Positions 31,635 through 44,587 are shown, counted from the stretch's first letter. The stretch is 64,000 nucleotides of DNA from Euphorbia lathyris (GCF_963576675.1 NC_088910.1:89596104-89660103), one strand, 5' to 3'. The notes: a model not told the origin generated them from the letters alone. Made by a program: numbers and translations.

Positions 31635-34552
31635 TCACTTCTTCGGTCGCCTCCGGTTTGGGTATAAAATGTCATTCAGACTATCTTTTACATAGCTCCC
31701 CACTTTTAGCATGTTTCTCACCACTCCTGACGCAACCAGGCTAGCATTCCGAGTATACCTGCAGTTTTGCAACAACTGGTTATTTTCTACATGGTCGGTC
31801 ATTCGTGCATCAGTCAGCATATTGACCTATGATTGCAAGTAGTATCTCACCTGCTTAGGAAGTCATCTCCTGCAGATTGGGCTGCTCAATTGCCGAAAAT
31901 TTAATGGCACGTTAGATTTAGATAAGTTAGCATACAGAAAAGAAGATGGAAACAGTTGTGCCAATTGTTTTGGCCCCCAAAGAAAAGTAAGGATCAATTT
32001 AAAATGAAATGGCATTCACAAGCTGGAAAAGAAAAACTAATCATCTGTCGTCTCATGCTCCATAAGGCTTTTAATTGCGTAACCGCAATCTTTAAAGCAA
32101 CACAAAAGATTATTCACTTGCTCTAGGACATGCATATCAATCTGTTAATCATCTCAAAAATTTAAACTTTCTTGCACATCAGCTAAACACCAAATGAGCC
32201 TCTTTACTTTATTCTGAATGATGAATTTAGCACGTGTAAAAGGCTATATGAAGTTTATTTTCACTTTCTTAAGCATACACCAAACAGACATTATCCAGTT
32301 TTAACTGGTTTAAACAGGCCCTAAGAAGAGAAATTTAAAAGATAGTCCCACTCCTGCCCTTTCACAAATCTGTGTCATTGGTTTATTCATACTTCGTGTA
32401 TACTAGAGAGGAACAGATTTAACTATAGAGACATTCCACAATGATGGATTAGATCTCAGAAGAAAGTCCAATGATGATTCACATATTATAATTAAATCGA
32501 AAATTGCACAATAACAATTAACAGGAAGGAACAACCATTGTGAGATCTGTCGTAAAAGGAGTTTTTTTGTTTCTCCTCAACAACACCCAGGCTGCTTGCA
32601 TTACACATAATAAAGAAATGGAAGCACATAAATCATGCATCAATTTACAAATTTATGCACAGATATTGATAAGCATATGAACATGCAGCAGATATATACT
32701 ATTGTTTTAAATGAGATGGAGTGTCCCAAGATAGCATCACATCCAGCATGAAGAACAGAAGGTGTTAAGGTACTTTTTGGATGATCTCTCTAGACAAGTA
32801 GGATTTTGATATAATAATCTTTGTAGGCAATTTTCCCATTTCTATTTGAAAGAATCTCAAGAATGCTTTGACTGTTACTACGTTTATCATTATCACAGAG
32901 AAAATAACAGATGTCGCAATCAATTCCATTTAAAAATCAAGCCTAACAAACTTTTACAGTGAATTCAATATGCAATATGCAATATGCTGGATAAACAACA
33001 TTTATCTAATTACCTTCTCTACTATGAACATGAGTTGGAGCAGATGCAGTCTCAGTATTATAAAGTCTTTTATCCAGTAGAAGCTGCAGAAACTCATATC
33101 AATAAGATTCTTTTTTTTTTTCTTTTGCAGGGATAACAAGAAGAAGAAGAAGTTAAACATTGCGTCCATTCCGGATAGTTAACTTGTCATTTAAGCAGAA
33201 TAGATATAAGAATGTAAGTTTCAACCAGATGACTTATTGCAATTCTTTACAACCCTAAGAATGTAAGTTTCAACCAGATGTTATTGCTAATGTAATTAAC
33301 CAAAGTGAAGCACAGGCATTCCTAATAATAACGGAAATTACAGCAAATTGTAAAACTAAAGGTTATAAACAGATCTCTCTGTTTAAACTAATGAATCAAG
33401 CAACCACAAGATAGAAGCAAACTCAAGGCCACAATTCAAATCATTTTTACTGAAATATGTGCATAAATACAAAGAGGAAAGACAAAACAACCTCAAGTCC
33501 TACTACACAGACTGGCAATCGTGTTTTTGTCACTTGCTTATCAGTAGATTGATCTTTACCGACATACACAGAGTACCCAGCACAACCATAATAAAAATCT
33601 ACAAGATTTCGCCCATCTTTAGAAGCTCGAGCCTCAGATTGTCCAACAATGTCATTCGGAACTGGTTATTAAACTTAGGTATCAGTATATATCAGAAGAT
33701 ATTTCATCACAATCTTACATTTAGAAAGAGTTTGAAAAAGCCTTACTATTATTAAAGTCTAACAAACAAGTAACAAACATTCCAAAGTATGAGATTATAT
33801 TCTAGCACATGCAACAGTTATTTGTACAAAACCACCACACTGCACATACTGTACAAACATATAATAACAGCATCGTTTCATCCCATATATTTCTAGAGTT
33901 ACTGTGCCTAATAATTCAATCAGCCTGCTTTCACAGTTTCTGAGCATGCAATCAAAATGATATACAATGTTGTTCTACTTCCGAAATACATGAGGCGCAA
34001 TAAACAGTATGAGGAGAAGATTAGTGGTAGGAATCTAGCAAACATCTATAAAGACAACTTATTTAAAAAGAGTATAGTTTGACTTAGACATTGTGAGATG
34101 AGATGGGACACATCCTATGAAATTGATAAAACCAAGATTACAGGCTTGAACTATGACAAGGAATCAAGTCGGAGGCTCGCAATTATATATCAGGCGAACC
34201 ATAATGTACTTTCTTAAGCAATCATATGAGAATCTACCAACAAATAACTAATTATTCATCGAATAAGGAACACAATTTAATTATCGTGATGGATTATTTC
34301 ATTTCACTTCTGGAAGAAAACATTTCAGGAAAATGGAGAGGAAAAAACAAAACCGTTTTGAAGGGTACGGGGGATGCCGATGCAGCGAGGATTTTTTCCG
34401 GTGGATTTGAGAACGGAAGAATAATAAAGGTATCCTTTGCAAGATTTTCCCTTAAAATCTCCGCCGGTAACCCTTCCGCGTTTTGATTCAGTTTGATTTT
34501 CGATTTGATTAACTATCTCGTCTCCACCTCCGCTTCCTTGACTCCTATCCAT
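31635..34552 (-). CDS. DUF8204-type plant protein, five exons, intact
   Basis: Exons in coding order: 34354-34552, 33492-33661, 33014-33083, 31851-31881 and 31635-31758. All four introns are GT-AG (692, 408, 1132 and 92 bp). Phases 1, 0, 1 and 2 agree, and the sum is 594 nt, giving 197 residues plus stop. Conserved blocks: GDFKGKSCKGYLYYSSVLKS near residue 33, IVGQSEARASKDGRNLVDF near 70, GCAGYSVYV, LPVCVVGLE, APTHVHSRE, GDDFLSRYTRNASLVASG, and the basic end DILYPNRRRPKK. I recognise the family from plants, where it is uncharacterised; the number DUF8204 is from memory. Four Cys in CK/C pairs could bind metal, which is inference. Exon 4 is only 31 nt; an alternative acceptor inside it would give 19 nt, also in frame, but the longer form fits the family (AQSxGDDFL). 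Confidence 0.9.
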
Positions 34553-35331
34553 GCCCGCTCCTTTTTCTCTCTGTAGCAGGGGGGTTCGTCTAACATTCTC
34601 AGATCAATCGCTGCAGTTTCTTTGCTTCCCTTTTCAATTTTGTTCCTCGTATGAGTAGAACTGAATCCCCCGACATGCGACCATAAAATGATGTCGTTTT
34701 GCCACTCTAGATTTAACAGACAATGGTCTTTAATTGTACTTGGCCCAAAAATGCCAATTTCGCTTTCATATACCTAAAAAAAATTAATATATAACTTCAT
34801 CTTTTTCCACTGTTATAAAAACCGGACCGGACCGGTCGGTCGGATCGGTCTAACCAAAAACCGGTCAGGAATCCGGTCCGAGTTAGTCCGGTTTGTTGGA
34901 TCAAACCGGATTGGCCCGGAGTTGAACTGGAAACTGGAGGTCGGACCGAAAACCGGTGCAACTCCGGTTTTTTGAAGATCTATTAAAAAAATTAAAAAAG
35001 GCCGAGATCCATGGAGAAAAACAAAAAGACACACAGAAATTCTGGGATGGAATTTCACAGAAAGTAAATGATGCTCGGAATCGCCAAAAGAGATGTGCAA
35101 AGAAAACAAAGAAATGGAGATATGTTTTTCTTTTTGTTGTTGTCAATTCTGGGCAAAAGAAAACCCAAGAATGGAAGTTAAAGGAGAGAGAAAGAAGCAA
35201 ATGGGTTTAAAGATGAAGTTAAAGGAGAGAGAAAGAAAGGGGTTTAGAGATGAAGTAGAGGAAACAGTGGGTAGGACTATTTCTAGGACAACTAGCTAAC
35301 TTTATTCCTTTTTAATAAACTAATTCTTTTT

Positions 35332-35611
35332 TTAAGTAAAGGTTGAGTTACAGACTAAGATCAGAATGCAAAGATCCCAACTAGGTTGGCATCTTCACAA
35401 AACCAAACAAAAACCTAGACCCGAATTTTATTAAAATGAGGAAAAGACACAGGAGAAAAATTAAGAGAAACGAAATTGTTCTAAACAATACATATCATCA
35501 GAAATAAATCTATTGCAAAAAGTTGGTGCATAATTCCACCAAACAATATGATCTGTTGTGACGTCAAATTTAGTCAATGCATCAGCCGTTCTATTTCCTT
35601 CGCGAAAAATA
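35332..35611 (-). mobile_element. LINE 4: short 5'-truncated LINE (end of RNase H and 3' UTR)
   Basis: The minus strand encodes IFREGNRTADALTKF and VWWNYAPTF and ends with a stop, then a 3' UTR with GCCAACCTAGTTGGGAT and an A tail. Both sides carry TTTTAATAAACTAATTCTTTT (35310-35331 and 35612-35633), a target duplication of up to 22 bp. It lies inside the hAT-like element. Confidence 0.85.
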
Positions 35612-36626
35612 TTTTAATAAACTAATTCTTTTTAACTACTCTTTCTCACATATTAAATTACCAACTTTGTTGTTTATAATACAATTAAAAAATTCAAATG
35701 TCATTTATTTAAATATTTTAAAAGTCAAACAACAAAAACCCAAATCATATGCCACTTTAATAAAAAAATAAAAAATAATAGGCGGATTTTATTTAAAAAA
35801 TATTTCATTTTAAATTAACAAAAAAAAAATACAAACGCCGCCGCCGCCTTCGCCGTCTTCGCCGCCGCCTTTCTTCTCATCACCGTTGCCTTCCCTCTTC
35901 TCACTACCGCCTCTGTTTCTCTATGTGTTAGATAAGGCAATGGCGATAAAATTGATTTGTTAGGGTTTCATTCTTCTCACTGTCGTCGCCTCCCTTCTCA
36001 CCACCGCCGCTGTCCGATGAAGATTGTCATCTCATCTCCGCCGCCTGTGTCGGATCTATTGTTGTTTTCATGCTCCTGTTGAGAGCCTACTCCTTTTGAG
36101 AGTGTTTTTTTCAGCCTCTGTTTAGTTTTTTTCTTCTCGTCGCGCCTGTGTCGCCGCCGTCTGTGTCGCCGCCGCTGCTGCCGTTGCCGTCTGCTTTTTT
36201 GCTGTTCCGATTGTTTGCCGCCTTTTGAGATTGTTGCTGGATCTGTTTGTGGTCTGCTTTGTGTTTTGTTGCTGGATTTGGTTGTGGTTATTCTAATTTA
36301 TGTGGGTGTTTCTGATTGATGCTGGATCTGTTTTGGGGTGATTTTAATTTAGATTGACGTTGGGTCTGTTTGGTTTGGTGCGTCCGTCCATTTCCATCTG
36401 TGTTTTGTTCGTGTAGCGGGAGTGGTGGTCGCCGTTTATGATATATAATAGATAAGGAACAGATAGTTTTTGATTTTGCAGTAATAATATTTGGGCAAGG
36501 ATGAACAAGGGATGCAATTTACAAAGGAGATATGATACAAATAAGAAGATTTCAGAACTAAAACAAAAAAAAATCAAAATCCTTTATTAACCTAATTGAT
36601 AATTGAATTCAATTTACTAAAAGGCA

Positions 36627-37814
36627 ATGGAAGATCAGTTCCAACAATTGAAGATTGTTGACGATGGGTTCGAGTTTGAGGCGACAGACACCGGAGAAGA
36701 AAAGACCGATTATAAGTGGTGTATGGTTGGATCACTTGTGACGAATAAAAACTTTAATTTTGAAATTTTCAAACATCGAATGGCTAGTATATGGAGGTCG
36801 GGGAAAGGTTTAACGATTTCTGAGATTGGGGGAAATTTGATTTTGTTTAGGTTTTATCATCCGTATGATCTGAAATGGGTTAGTGAAAATGGTCCGTGGA
36901 CTTTTGATAATCAATTGTTGATTTTGTATACTTTGAAAGAGGGGGAAGATCCATCTGCGGGTCAATTCACACATACAAACTTCTGGATACAGATTCACGG
37001 TCTTACACAGAATTTGTTTACTGAGACAGTGGCACGGGCATTGGGAAATTTCATTGGGTCTTATGTATATATGGACTCAAAGGCGAAATGGATAAATGAG
37101 CATAGCTATCTCCGTGTGCGAGCTAGCGTGGATATCAGACAACCATTACAAATGGGAAAAAAGGTAAGAAGGGCAGGAGGTGATTGGTTGAATTGCGTCT
37201 TTAAATATGAAAAATTGCCAACTATATGTTTTATATGTGGTCTAATTAGACATTTGGATAGACATTGTGAGATCTTTTTTTCTAGTAAAGAAGAGGACTT
37301 AGTGAGGGCTTGGGATGCTTCTATAAAGGCTCCCTTACGTCGTGTTAGTGTGATGGGAGGAGAAAGATGGCTAAAGGAAGAAGCTAGGCCCGAAGGAATT
37401 AGGGTATATGGCTCAAACAGAGATGCTGGTAGTAGTACAGCAGGACAGCTGAAGGACCCAACTCCTAGACATAATCTCCGGCATCTATTAAGGAACTTTA
37501 GTGTAAGCTGTTATGATCAGGATGATGTGGAAGTACCTACATTTAATCTTCTGCAATTAGAAACCGGATTAGAAGTAGGAGAGGAAAGGAAAAGACGAAG
37601 GGGAGAACTTGTGGCATTTCAACCAAAACCAATTGAGACTATACAAGAGGTAACTATTCAAACCATGGAAGTTGATGATCTATCCCCAAACCATGGAAAC
37701 GATAATAATAAAGCTTGTGAGCAAGAACAGAGAAATCCAAAAGAACAAGATAAAGCTAAAAAGCAAACAGGAAAGGCAGGCCAAATGGTCTGTCAGAGCA
37801 ATGAAAATCTTTAG
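36627..37814 (+). CDS. LINE 2 ORF1 (DUF4283 and zinc knuckle), intact
   Basis: 395 residues. The N-terminal half is a DUF4283-type domain (WCMVGSLVTNKNFN, NLILFRFYHPYDLKWV, GPWTFDNQLLIL, FWIQIHGL). A zinc knuckle follows near residue 200 (CFICGLIRHLDRHC, CX2CX4HX4C), preceded by FKYEKLPTI. The C-terminal tail is basic, then Glu/Gln-rich. ORF1 proteins of this kind bind LINE RNA. The stop codon overlaps the ORF2 start by 14 nt (ATG at 37801). Confidence 0.88.
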   Translation: MEDQFQQLKIVDDGFEFEATDTGEEKTDYKWCMVGSLVTNKNFNFEIFKHRMASIWRSGKGLTISEIGGNLILFRFYHPYDLKWVSENGPWTFDNQLLILYTLKEGEDPSAGQFTHTNFWIQIHGLTQNLFTETVARALGNFIGSYVYMDSKAKWINEHSYLRVRASVDIRQPLQMGKKVRRAGGDWLNCVFKYEKLPTICFICGLIRHLDRHCEIFFSSKEEDLVRAWDASIKAPLRRVSVMGGERWLKEEARPEGIRVYGSNRDAGSSTAGQLKDPTPRHNLRHLLRNFSVSCYDQDDVEVPTFNLLQLETGLEVGEERKRRRGELVAFQPKPIETIQEVTIQTMEVDDLSPNHGNDNNKACEQEQRNPKEQDKAKKQTGKAGQMVCQSNENL

Positions 37815-40800
37815 TTGGAACTGCCAAGGTCTGGGCAACACTAGGGTAGTTCCCATTCTGTGTGAGCTCATCAAAGCTCATAGGCCTGATGTTATTTTCT
37901 TGTATGAAACTCTGGTTTGTCAATCTCGCATTGAAGCTATCAGGGTACGCATTGGTTTTGAAGGATGTTTCGTTGTTGATAGGATTGGGAGAAGTGGAGG
38001 AATATGTGCTTTTTGGAGGAAGGCCAGTATGTGCTCCTTAAGGTCATTTTCACCAAATTACATTGATTTGACTGTAAATGACCCTAGGGATGGAGACTGG
38101 CGCCTTACTGGTTTTTATGGGTTCCCGGAGAGAGCTAGATGAAGGACTTCTTGGGATTTACTAAGGAGCCTTGCTGCCGCCTCTTCTCTCCCATGGTCTA
38201 TTTTGGGGGATTTTAATGATTTACTTGTTCACAGTGATAAAAAGGGATAAATGAGCATCCAGAATGGTGTTACAAAGGATTTAGAGATACTCTAACTGAT
38301 TGTGGCCTTACTAATATTCCGCTACAAAGTTATCCGTATACATGGGTACGACACAAAGGTAAACCAAATGAAGTTCAAGAGAAGCTAGATCGAAGTTTAT
38401 GTACAGAAGCGTGGGGGAGACGTTTTCCTGGTAATTTTTGTGTTGATTCTATTGCTCCCACTTCAGATCACTCCCCAATAATTTTGCATACATCAAACAA
38501 CTTAGCTATTCCGAGGCAAAAACAGTTCAGATTCGAGCAACAATGGCTAAGTGATGAGGAGATCTGGAATGTGATTAAGGAGGCATAGGGATCAGATAGG
38601 CGAACGGTACTAAGTTCACGTTTAACACATGTGGCAGAAGTGCTTATGAGATGGAGCAGAAGTAGTGATGCTAGTTTTCGTCAGAAAAGTGAGCAATTAA
38701 AAGCAAAGTTAATACAACTACGTGATGTGGGAGGTCCAAGTAATAGTGATGAGTATGAGTCGACCCGACCTGAGTATGTGAGAATTATGGTTCAAGAGGA
38801 AGACCACTGGAAACAGAGAGCAAAAGTCTTATGGCTTCAGGAGGGAGATTTGAATACTCTCTTTTACCACTCTTTCGCTAGTGGAAGGCGGAAGCAGAAC
38901 AGTTTAACAGGGCTCAGGAATAATGCAGGAGAATGGGTTGATGATAAAGATGGGATGGGTCAGATTGCAATACAGTATTTTGAATCAGTTTTTTCTGACA
39001 GTAATAGCGAATGGAGTGAAGTGGTTGATTTAATGCAGCCACGCATCACTGATCGGGACAATGAGCAATTACTGCGACCATTGACAAAACATGAATTCAA
39101 GAAAGCTTTATTTGATATGCATCCTGATAAGGCTCCAGGACCTGATGGATTTAATCCAGGTTTTTATCAAAAATTCTGGGATATAGTTGGAGATGATATT
39201 TTCATTGCTGGATCAACATGGTTTGATCAAGGTATGTTCCCCTCTGAGCTTAATAATACTATCATTACTCTCATTCCAAAGTGTGAGAATCCTATTATTA
39301 TGACTGAACTTCGTCCAATAGCACTGTGTAATGTTATACTCAGAATTTTCTACAAAGTCTTAGCAAATAGATTGAAAATGCTTTTGCCTAGGATTATCTC
39401 TGAAAATCAATCTGCTTTTATTAAAGGGAGGTCTATTCATGACAATGTTTTGATCGCTTTTGAACTTATTCATAGCATTAACAATAATGTTTCCAAGAAA
39501 GCAGGTAGTGTGGCACTAAAAGTTGATATGAGTAAAGCATATGACAGAGTGGATTGGAATTATCTAAGAGAATTGATGCTAAAGTTGGGTTTTGCAGATA
39601 AGTGGGTTAAGTTGATAATGCATTGTGTATCTTCTATGCAATATATGGTTAGAATAAATGATCAATTGGTTGGTCCTGTTTGCCCAAAAAGAGGACTCCG
39701 CCAAGGTGATCCATTATCACCATATTTATTTCTGCTTTGTGTTGAAGGGTTGACGTCTTTATTGAGGGCAGCTGAGAATAAGGGGTTACTGCATGGTTGC
39801 CGAGTTAAGCGAGGGGCGCCTGCGATTTCACATTTGCTCTTTGCTGATGATGCATTCTTATTTTGTCAGGCTACCATATCTGAAAGTAGAGTCTTAAAAA
39901 AATTACTCACATCATATGAATTAGCTTCGGGACAAGCTATAAATTTTCAAAAATCTGGAATCATGTTCAGTAGAAATGTGGCAAATGACCTGGCTATGGG
40001 AATTTCTAGCATTTTGGGTATTACTAATCCGTTGAATACGGGAAGATATCTGGGTCTTCCATCATTGGTAGGTAGAACGAAACGAGCAATCTTTGCACAC
40101 TTCAGAGACAGGTTATGGCAGCGGCTACAACGATGGAGAGGAAAAGGAATATCAAAAGCTGGTAAGGCTACACTTATTCGAGCAGCAGGGCAAGCCATCC
40201 CAATCTATTTCATGAGTGTATTCCTACTCCCTATATCGACGGCGGAGGAATTACAACGAATGCTGAATTCGTTTTGGCGGGGTAATAAAAAGTCAGGTGA
40301 GAGAGGACTGAATTGGATGGCATGGGAAAGATTATGTGCTCCAAAATTGTTAGGAGGACTGAGTTTTCGAAATTTCACTGCCTTTAATCTTGCTATGTTA
40401 GGAAAACAGGGATGGCGGTTATTTACCAATCCATCTTCGCTTGTTAGTAGAGTTTTCAAAGCTAAATATTATCCAATAGGGGATTTTATAGGGGCCTCAT
40501 TGGGGCATTCACCAAGCTTTATATGGCGAAGTATCTGGAGTTCTCAACTAATCATTAAAGAAGGAATCAGATGGAAAATTGGAAATGGTCAATCAATAAA
40601 TGTGTGGAGTGAGAGATGGTTGCGTGATGAGGAGGATGGCTATATACGAACCCCTATAGTGGAGGGGCTAGAGTATTTGAAAGTCAATGATTTGTTTATC
40701 CATAATTCCAAGGATTGGGATGAGGAGTTGTTGGAGGAAATTTTTGAGCATAGAGACATTACAGAAATTCATAAACTGTCTGTTGGTACTTCGACTAGTG

Positions 40801-41921
40801 AGGATCGGTTAATATGGAAATCCCATTCTTCAGGACGTTACACAGTGAAAAGTGCTTACTGACTGGCTACAACGATGGAAGCAGGAGAGAGATTTCATGT
40901 TCAGGGAGCTTGGAAAAAATTGTGGTATGCTGAAATTCTACACAAGGTCCGACATTTTGGCTGGCAACTAGCCCGCAATTGTCTCCCAACACGTGTGAAT
41001 CTCCAAATACGCGGGCTACAGGTATGTAGTACTTGTGTGATATGTAATGAACCTTGGGAGGATGGATGGCATCTTTTTATTGAATGTTCAGAAGCAATAA
41101 GAGTGTGGCAGAAGGTGGGACTTCTGGATCGAATTAATGCGGAGGCGGCAGTGGCTGAGAACTTGACAGCATGGTTTCATAATGTGATTAGAACAGCATC
41201 AGAACAAATTGTGAAAACATTTTTGATGCACCTCTGGAGTTTATGGCAGGCTAGAAATACTCGTCTTTGGCAGTATGAGATTCGTACAACAGATCAAATA
41301 GTGGCTCAAGTGTGCACTGTACTTAATGATTGGTCAGAAGCAAATGCCTTGAGAAATCGGACTGGTACGGGAGAACAGCAGATCAGAAATACAATAGTAG
41401 GAAATTTTTCATCTGTTTGGTGTACGGCTTGCCACCCGCCTTCGGAAGGATTTCTCTCGTGTTGTGTTGATGCTGCATGTTTTAACACCGATGGTCGTGC
41501 AGGGATGGGAGCAGCAGTACGAGATGCACATGGGCAGTTTGTAATGGGGAGATGTGCGGGTCTATTATGTTGTCCGACAACACGAGAATGTGAGGCTGAA
41601 GCTCTATTACAGGCTATGCAATGGCTAGAAACTGATGGAATAAGGAATGTGGTTTTCGAATCTGATGCTAAACAAGTGATTGATGCAATAAATTCTACTT
41701 CTGTTGATGATTCTGAATTTGGGGATAGAATTATTCAAATACGGTCGATTCTAACATCAAATGACTCTTACTCAGTCAAATGGATACGGCGGCAAGCGAA
41801 TGGGATGGCACATGTGTTAGCACAGTCTTCTCGTTTATCCACTTGCCCTTCTTTTTTTAATTTATTACCGAGTTCTGTTTCTGATTCATTGTTACAATTT
41901 TGTCATGATCTGGCTCATTAA
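37801..41921 (+). pseudogene. LINE 2 ORF2: endonuclease, reverse transcriptase, zf-RVT, RNase H
   Basis: Starts MKIFSWNCQGLGN at 37801. Endonuclease motifs: LGDFND near 38205 and PTSDHSPIIL near 38465. Reverse transcriptase: DKAPGPDGFNPGFYQ, LRPIALCNV, SAFIKGRSIHDN, ALKVDMSKAYDRVDW, LRQGDPLSPYLF and FADDAFLF near 39840. zf-RVT (CVICNEPWEDGWHLFIEC) is near 41035-41090 and RNase H (ECEAEALLQAM, FESDAKQVID) near 41590-41680. Decay is light: TGA at 38140-38142, a frame change near 38246, TAG at 38586-38588 and TGA at 40860-40862 (the last two look like Trp codons turned to stops). This is a recently dead copy. Confidence 0.92.
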
Positions 41922-42144
41922 TGCATTGTTTTTTTTATTCAAAAAAAAAAATACAAATCAAATTTTTTATAATTTATTTTTGATATAATAATTTAAAAAT
42001 AATTATATATATAAATATTATTTATTTATTTATTACGTCATCCGGTCCGACCATTCCGAGCCATCCGATCCGATCAAGTGACCCGTGACCCTTTTATAAA
42101 TCCGGTTTGATGTCCGGTCCGGTTCTGATAACATTGTCTTTTTC

Positions 42145-44587
42145 TTATTCTTTCGGAAAATTATATGGCATTCAATAATCTCTTATTTCTTTCTAACCTG
42201 TCCAATCAATAATCTCTTATTTCTGAACTGACTCACATATGAAAAAGCACATCATATTCAATAATGAATAATGTATAAAGAGTCCAAAAGCATCTTCAAA
42301 ACTCTTAGTTGATGTTTAATAAAACTAAAAATTAAGTGCTGAAAAAATAAATATTGAATTTTAAATATTAAATATTACAACTGTTTGATAAATACTAAAA
42401 ATAATTGCTCAATATAAAAATATTAGTTGATAATGTTTAACTTAAAATGTTAAGTTAAATATTTTGACTTATCAAAATATGAGGGTGTTTGGTTCGCGCA
42501 GAGGTAATGTAATAGAATCAAGAAAAACAAACAAGGAGAAAAGAATGGAATGACTATGAATTCTCTTAGCTGCATGTTTCAGATTCATAAAAGGAATGAT
42601 ATACCCTTGATTCCCTCTATGTCTGTTTAGTTCAAATGAGGTAATAAATCAGAGTTGTATTTTTAACAATAATTTCTATACATAAATGTGTTTGTATTAA
42701 TAAATTAATCACATGTAAATCTAAAATGAAAATCAATTTATTCAACCATTAAAAGCAAAAGATGATGAAACTGAAAAAAATAAATAAATAAAATACATAA
42801 ATATTCTATTTAAAAATAAATGATCATTTTAGAATAAATAAAAATAAATACTAAAACTAAATAATATGATAAACGAAAAATATTTGTCAAAATTATTTTT
42901 CAAGACAAAAAAGTAAAAACAAATAAATATAAGGATCAAAAGTGAAATTAGTTTAGGGACAAAAAATATAAAGATCAAAAAGTAAAATATAGTTAAAAAT
43001 ATTTTTTTGAAAAAAAAATAAAAAATATCTAAATATAAGGATCAAAAGTGAAATTAATTCAATAATTAAAAAAGTAGAAATAAATATATGGACCAAAATA
43101 AAAATTAAAAATAAAATAGAGATTAAAAAAAATTATGAGGGTAGATGTTCAAATTAGTAAGAGTGACAAAAGGAATGGAAAACCTTAGGAGAGATTGAAG
43201 AATGAGAATAGAGGAGTTGGTGGTAAAGGGAATGATTGAATTAAAAAAAAAAATACCAACAAAAAAAATGAAACCTCATTTTTCCTTTACCCTTTCCTGA
43301 AACCCAGGACAAACGCCCTTTAGGTGATTTTTAACTTAACTAACTAATTTAAATGGTGTGAAAATAATCATTATCAAACACATTTAAATTAAATGAGTGC
43401 TTGATTTTTTAATTTAAGTGATTAAGAGTATTATCAAACAACGACTAATCTCCTTCCTATAAATAATATAAACAATTTGCTCTTAGTCAATTAAGACATT
43501 AAAATACATATCATCTCCAACAATACTCTTCATGCTTACTCCTTATTTATTTTTTATTACTAAAATTATTATTCATTGTTATGTTTACTAATAATATGGA
43601 GAGAAAAATGATTCATCAATATTGATATCTCGACGATATCAAAATTGAAAAATAAAAAGACTTGATGATATTATAACTAACTTTAATTCTTTATTTTTAT
43701 TTTTTAATTTTGAGGTCATTTAGATATTGTTTGAGAGAAAGTGAATGTTTAGAGAGAAAAAACTCCAAAAATTGTGATTTTGGAAAATAAAAAATTTGGT
43801 TTCATAGTAAATATGACACTTAACAACTTTAACTCTTGGAATTTTCCATTTTGAAGCCGTTAACGGCCATTTTTGTAGTATCAAACTAAACGATTCTCAT
43901 CTTTAGCAAAAAGAAAATCACAGTCATCGTTTGGACAAAAAAAAAACTTACAAGTACCAATTTGATAAAAGTGAAAGCACAATGTTTTTTTTTTACTTTA
44001 CCATATAGTTAATTCTTGACTCAATAAGAAAAATCAATTTGAGATCAAACTTTTTGGCAATTTGCAGAGAACGAAACACTAATTGCTATATTATTGTTAG
44101 ATTATATACAAATTTATCCTTATGGTTATTGAGTGAAAATTGATTTAACCTTATGTACAAAACAATTGAATTTCAAGTCTCTATATGAAAGATGAGTTTT
44201 TGTTTCATGTGCAATTTTATGTTCTAGCTATCTTTCAACCTCTATCATTTTAACCACCCAATAAAGTTTTTCTATTACTGAAAATAATATCATCATTTGT
44301 TAATGACGTTGAAATAGCATCATTTGGTGAATTTTTAGGCTTAAAATTGTAATATTTCGTACGTAGATGCTAAATTAGATTTCCCCCAATAATCATAAGG
44401 CTAAATTTGTAACTCGTCCATATTAATGGAGACAATTTGTTTTATTGTTATCAATTTTCGATTTCATTTAATTATTTTCTATAATATTAATTACTTACAG
44501 AGATAATTGTTCAACAATTGAAATCTCTCAATAATTATTTTATTATAATTGAAATTAATTAATTTTGAATTTTATAAAAAAATAAAT
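42145..44587. other. AT-rich intergenic DNA with candidate MITEs
   Basis: No gene found. Two nested pairs of inverted ends are described separately. From 43450 to 44580 I see only AT-rich DNA. Confidence 0.5.
42305..43448. mobile_element. Candidate MITE with a second MITE nested inside
   Basis: Outer ends: TTAGTTGATGTTTAATAA at 42305, and inverted at 43448 TTAGTCGTTGTTTGATAA. Inner ends: GGGTGTTTGGTT at 42483, and inverted at 43319 GGGCGTTTGTCC. The middle is AT-rich and non-coding. I could not find clean target duplications, so superfamily and exact edges are open. Confidence 0.45.

Larger units (their letters stand above)
35836..41951 (+). mobile_element. LINE 2: nearly complete L1-like LINE
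   Basis: Bounded by the target duplication (A)10TACAAA at 35820-35835 and 41942-41957, the right copy merging with the A tail. It includes a 5' UTR of about 790 bp that starts with GCC-rich repeats (CGCCGCCGCCGCC at 35836) and is pyrimidine-rich. ORF1 is intact; ORF2 has three in-frame stops and one frame change. Confidence 0.85.
34808..42136. mobile_element. hAT-like non-autonomous DNA transposon, interrupted by two LINEs
   Basis: Left end CACTGTTATAAAAACCGGAC; the right end read inverted is CAATGTTATCAGAACCGGAC. Both are flanked by the same 8-bp duplication TCTTTTTC (34800-34807 and 42137-42144). An 8-bp duplication fits the hAT superfamily. Without the LINE at 35836-41957 its length is about 1.2 kb. 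GGACCGG/CCGGTCC repeats fill both subterminal regions. No transposase is seen. Confidence 0.78.

Noticed and set aside
34813..35299. ORFs of 68-99 residues on both strands around 35 kb
   Set aside because: They lie in subterminal repeats of the hAT-like element, overlap each other on both strands and show no domain.
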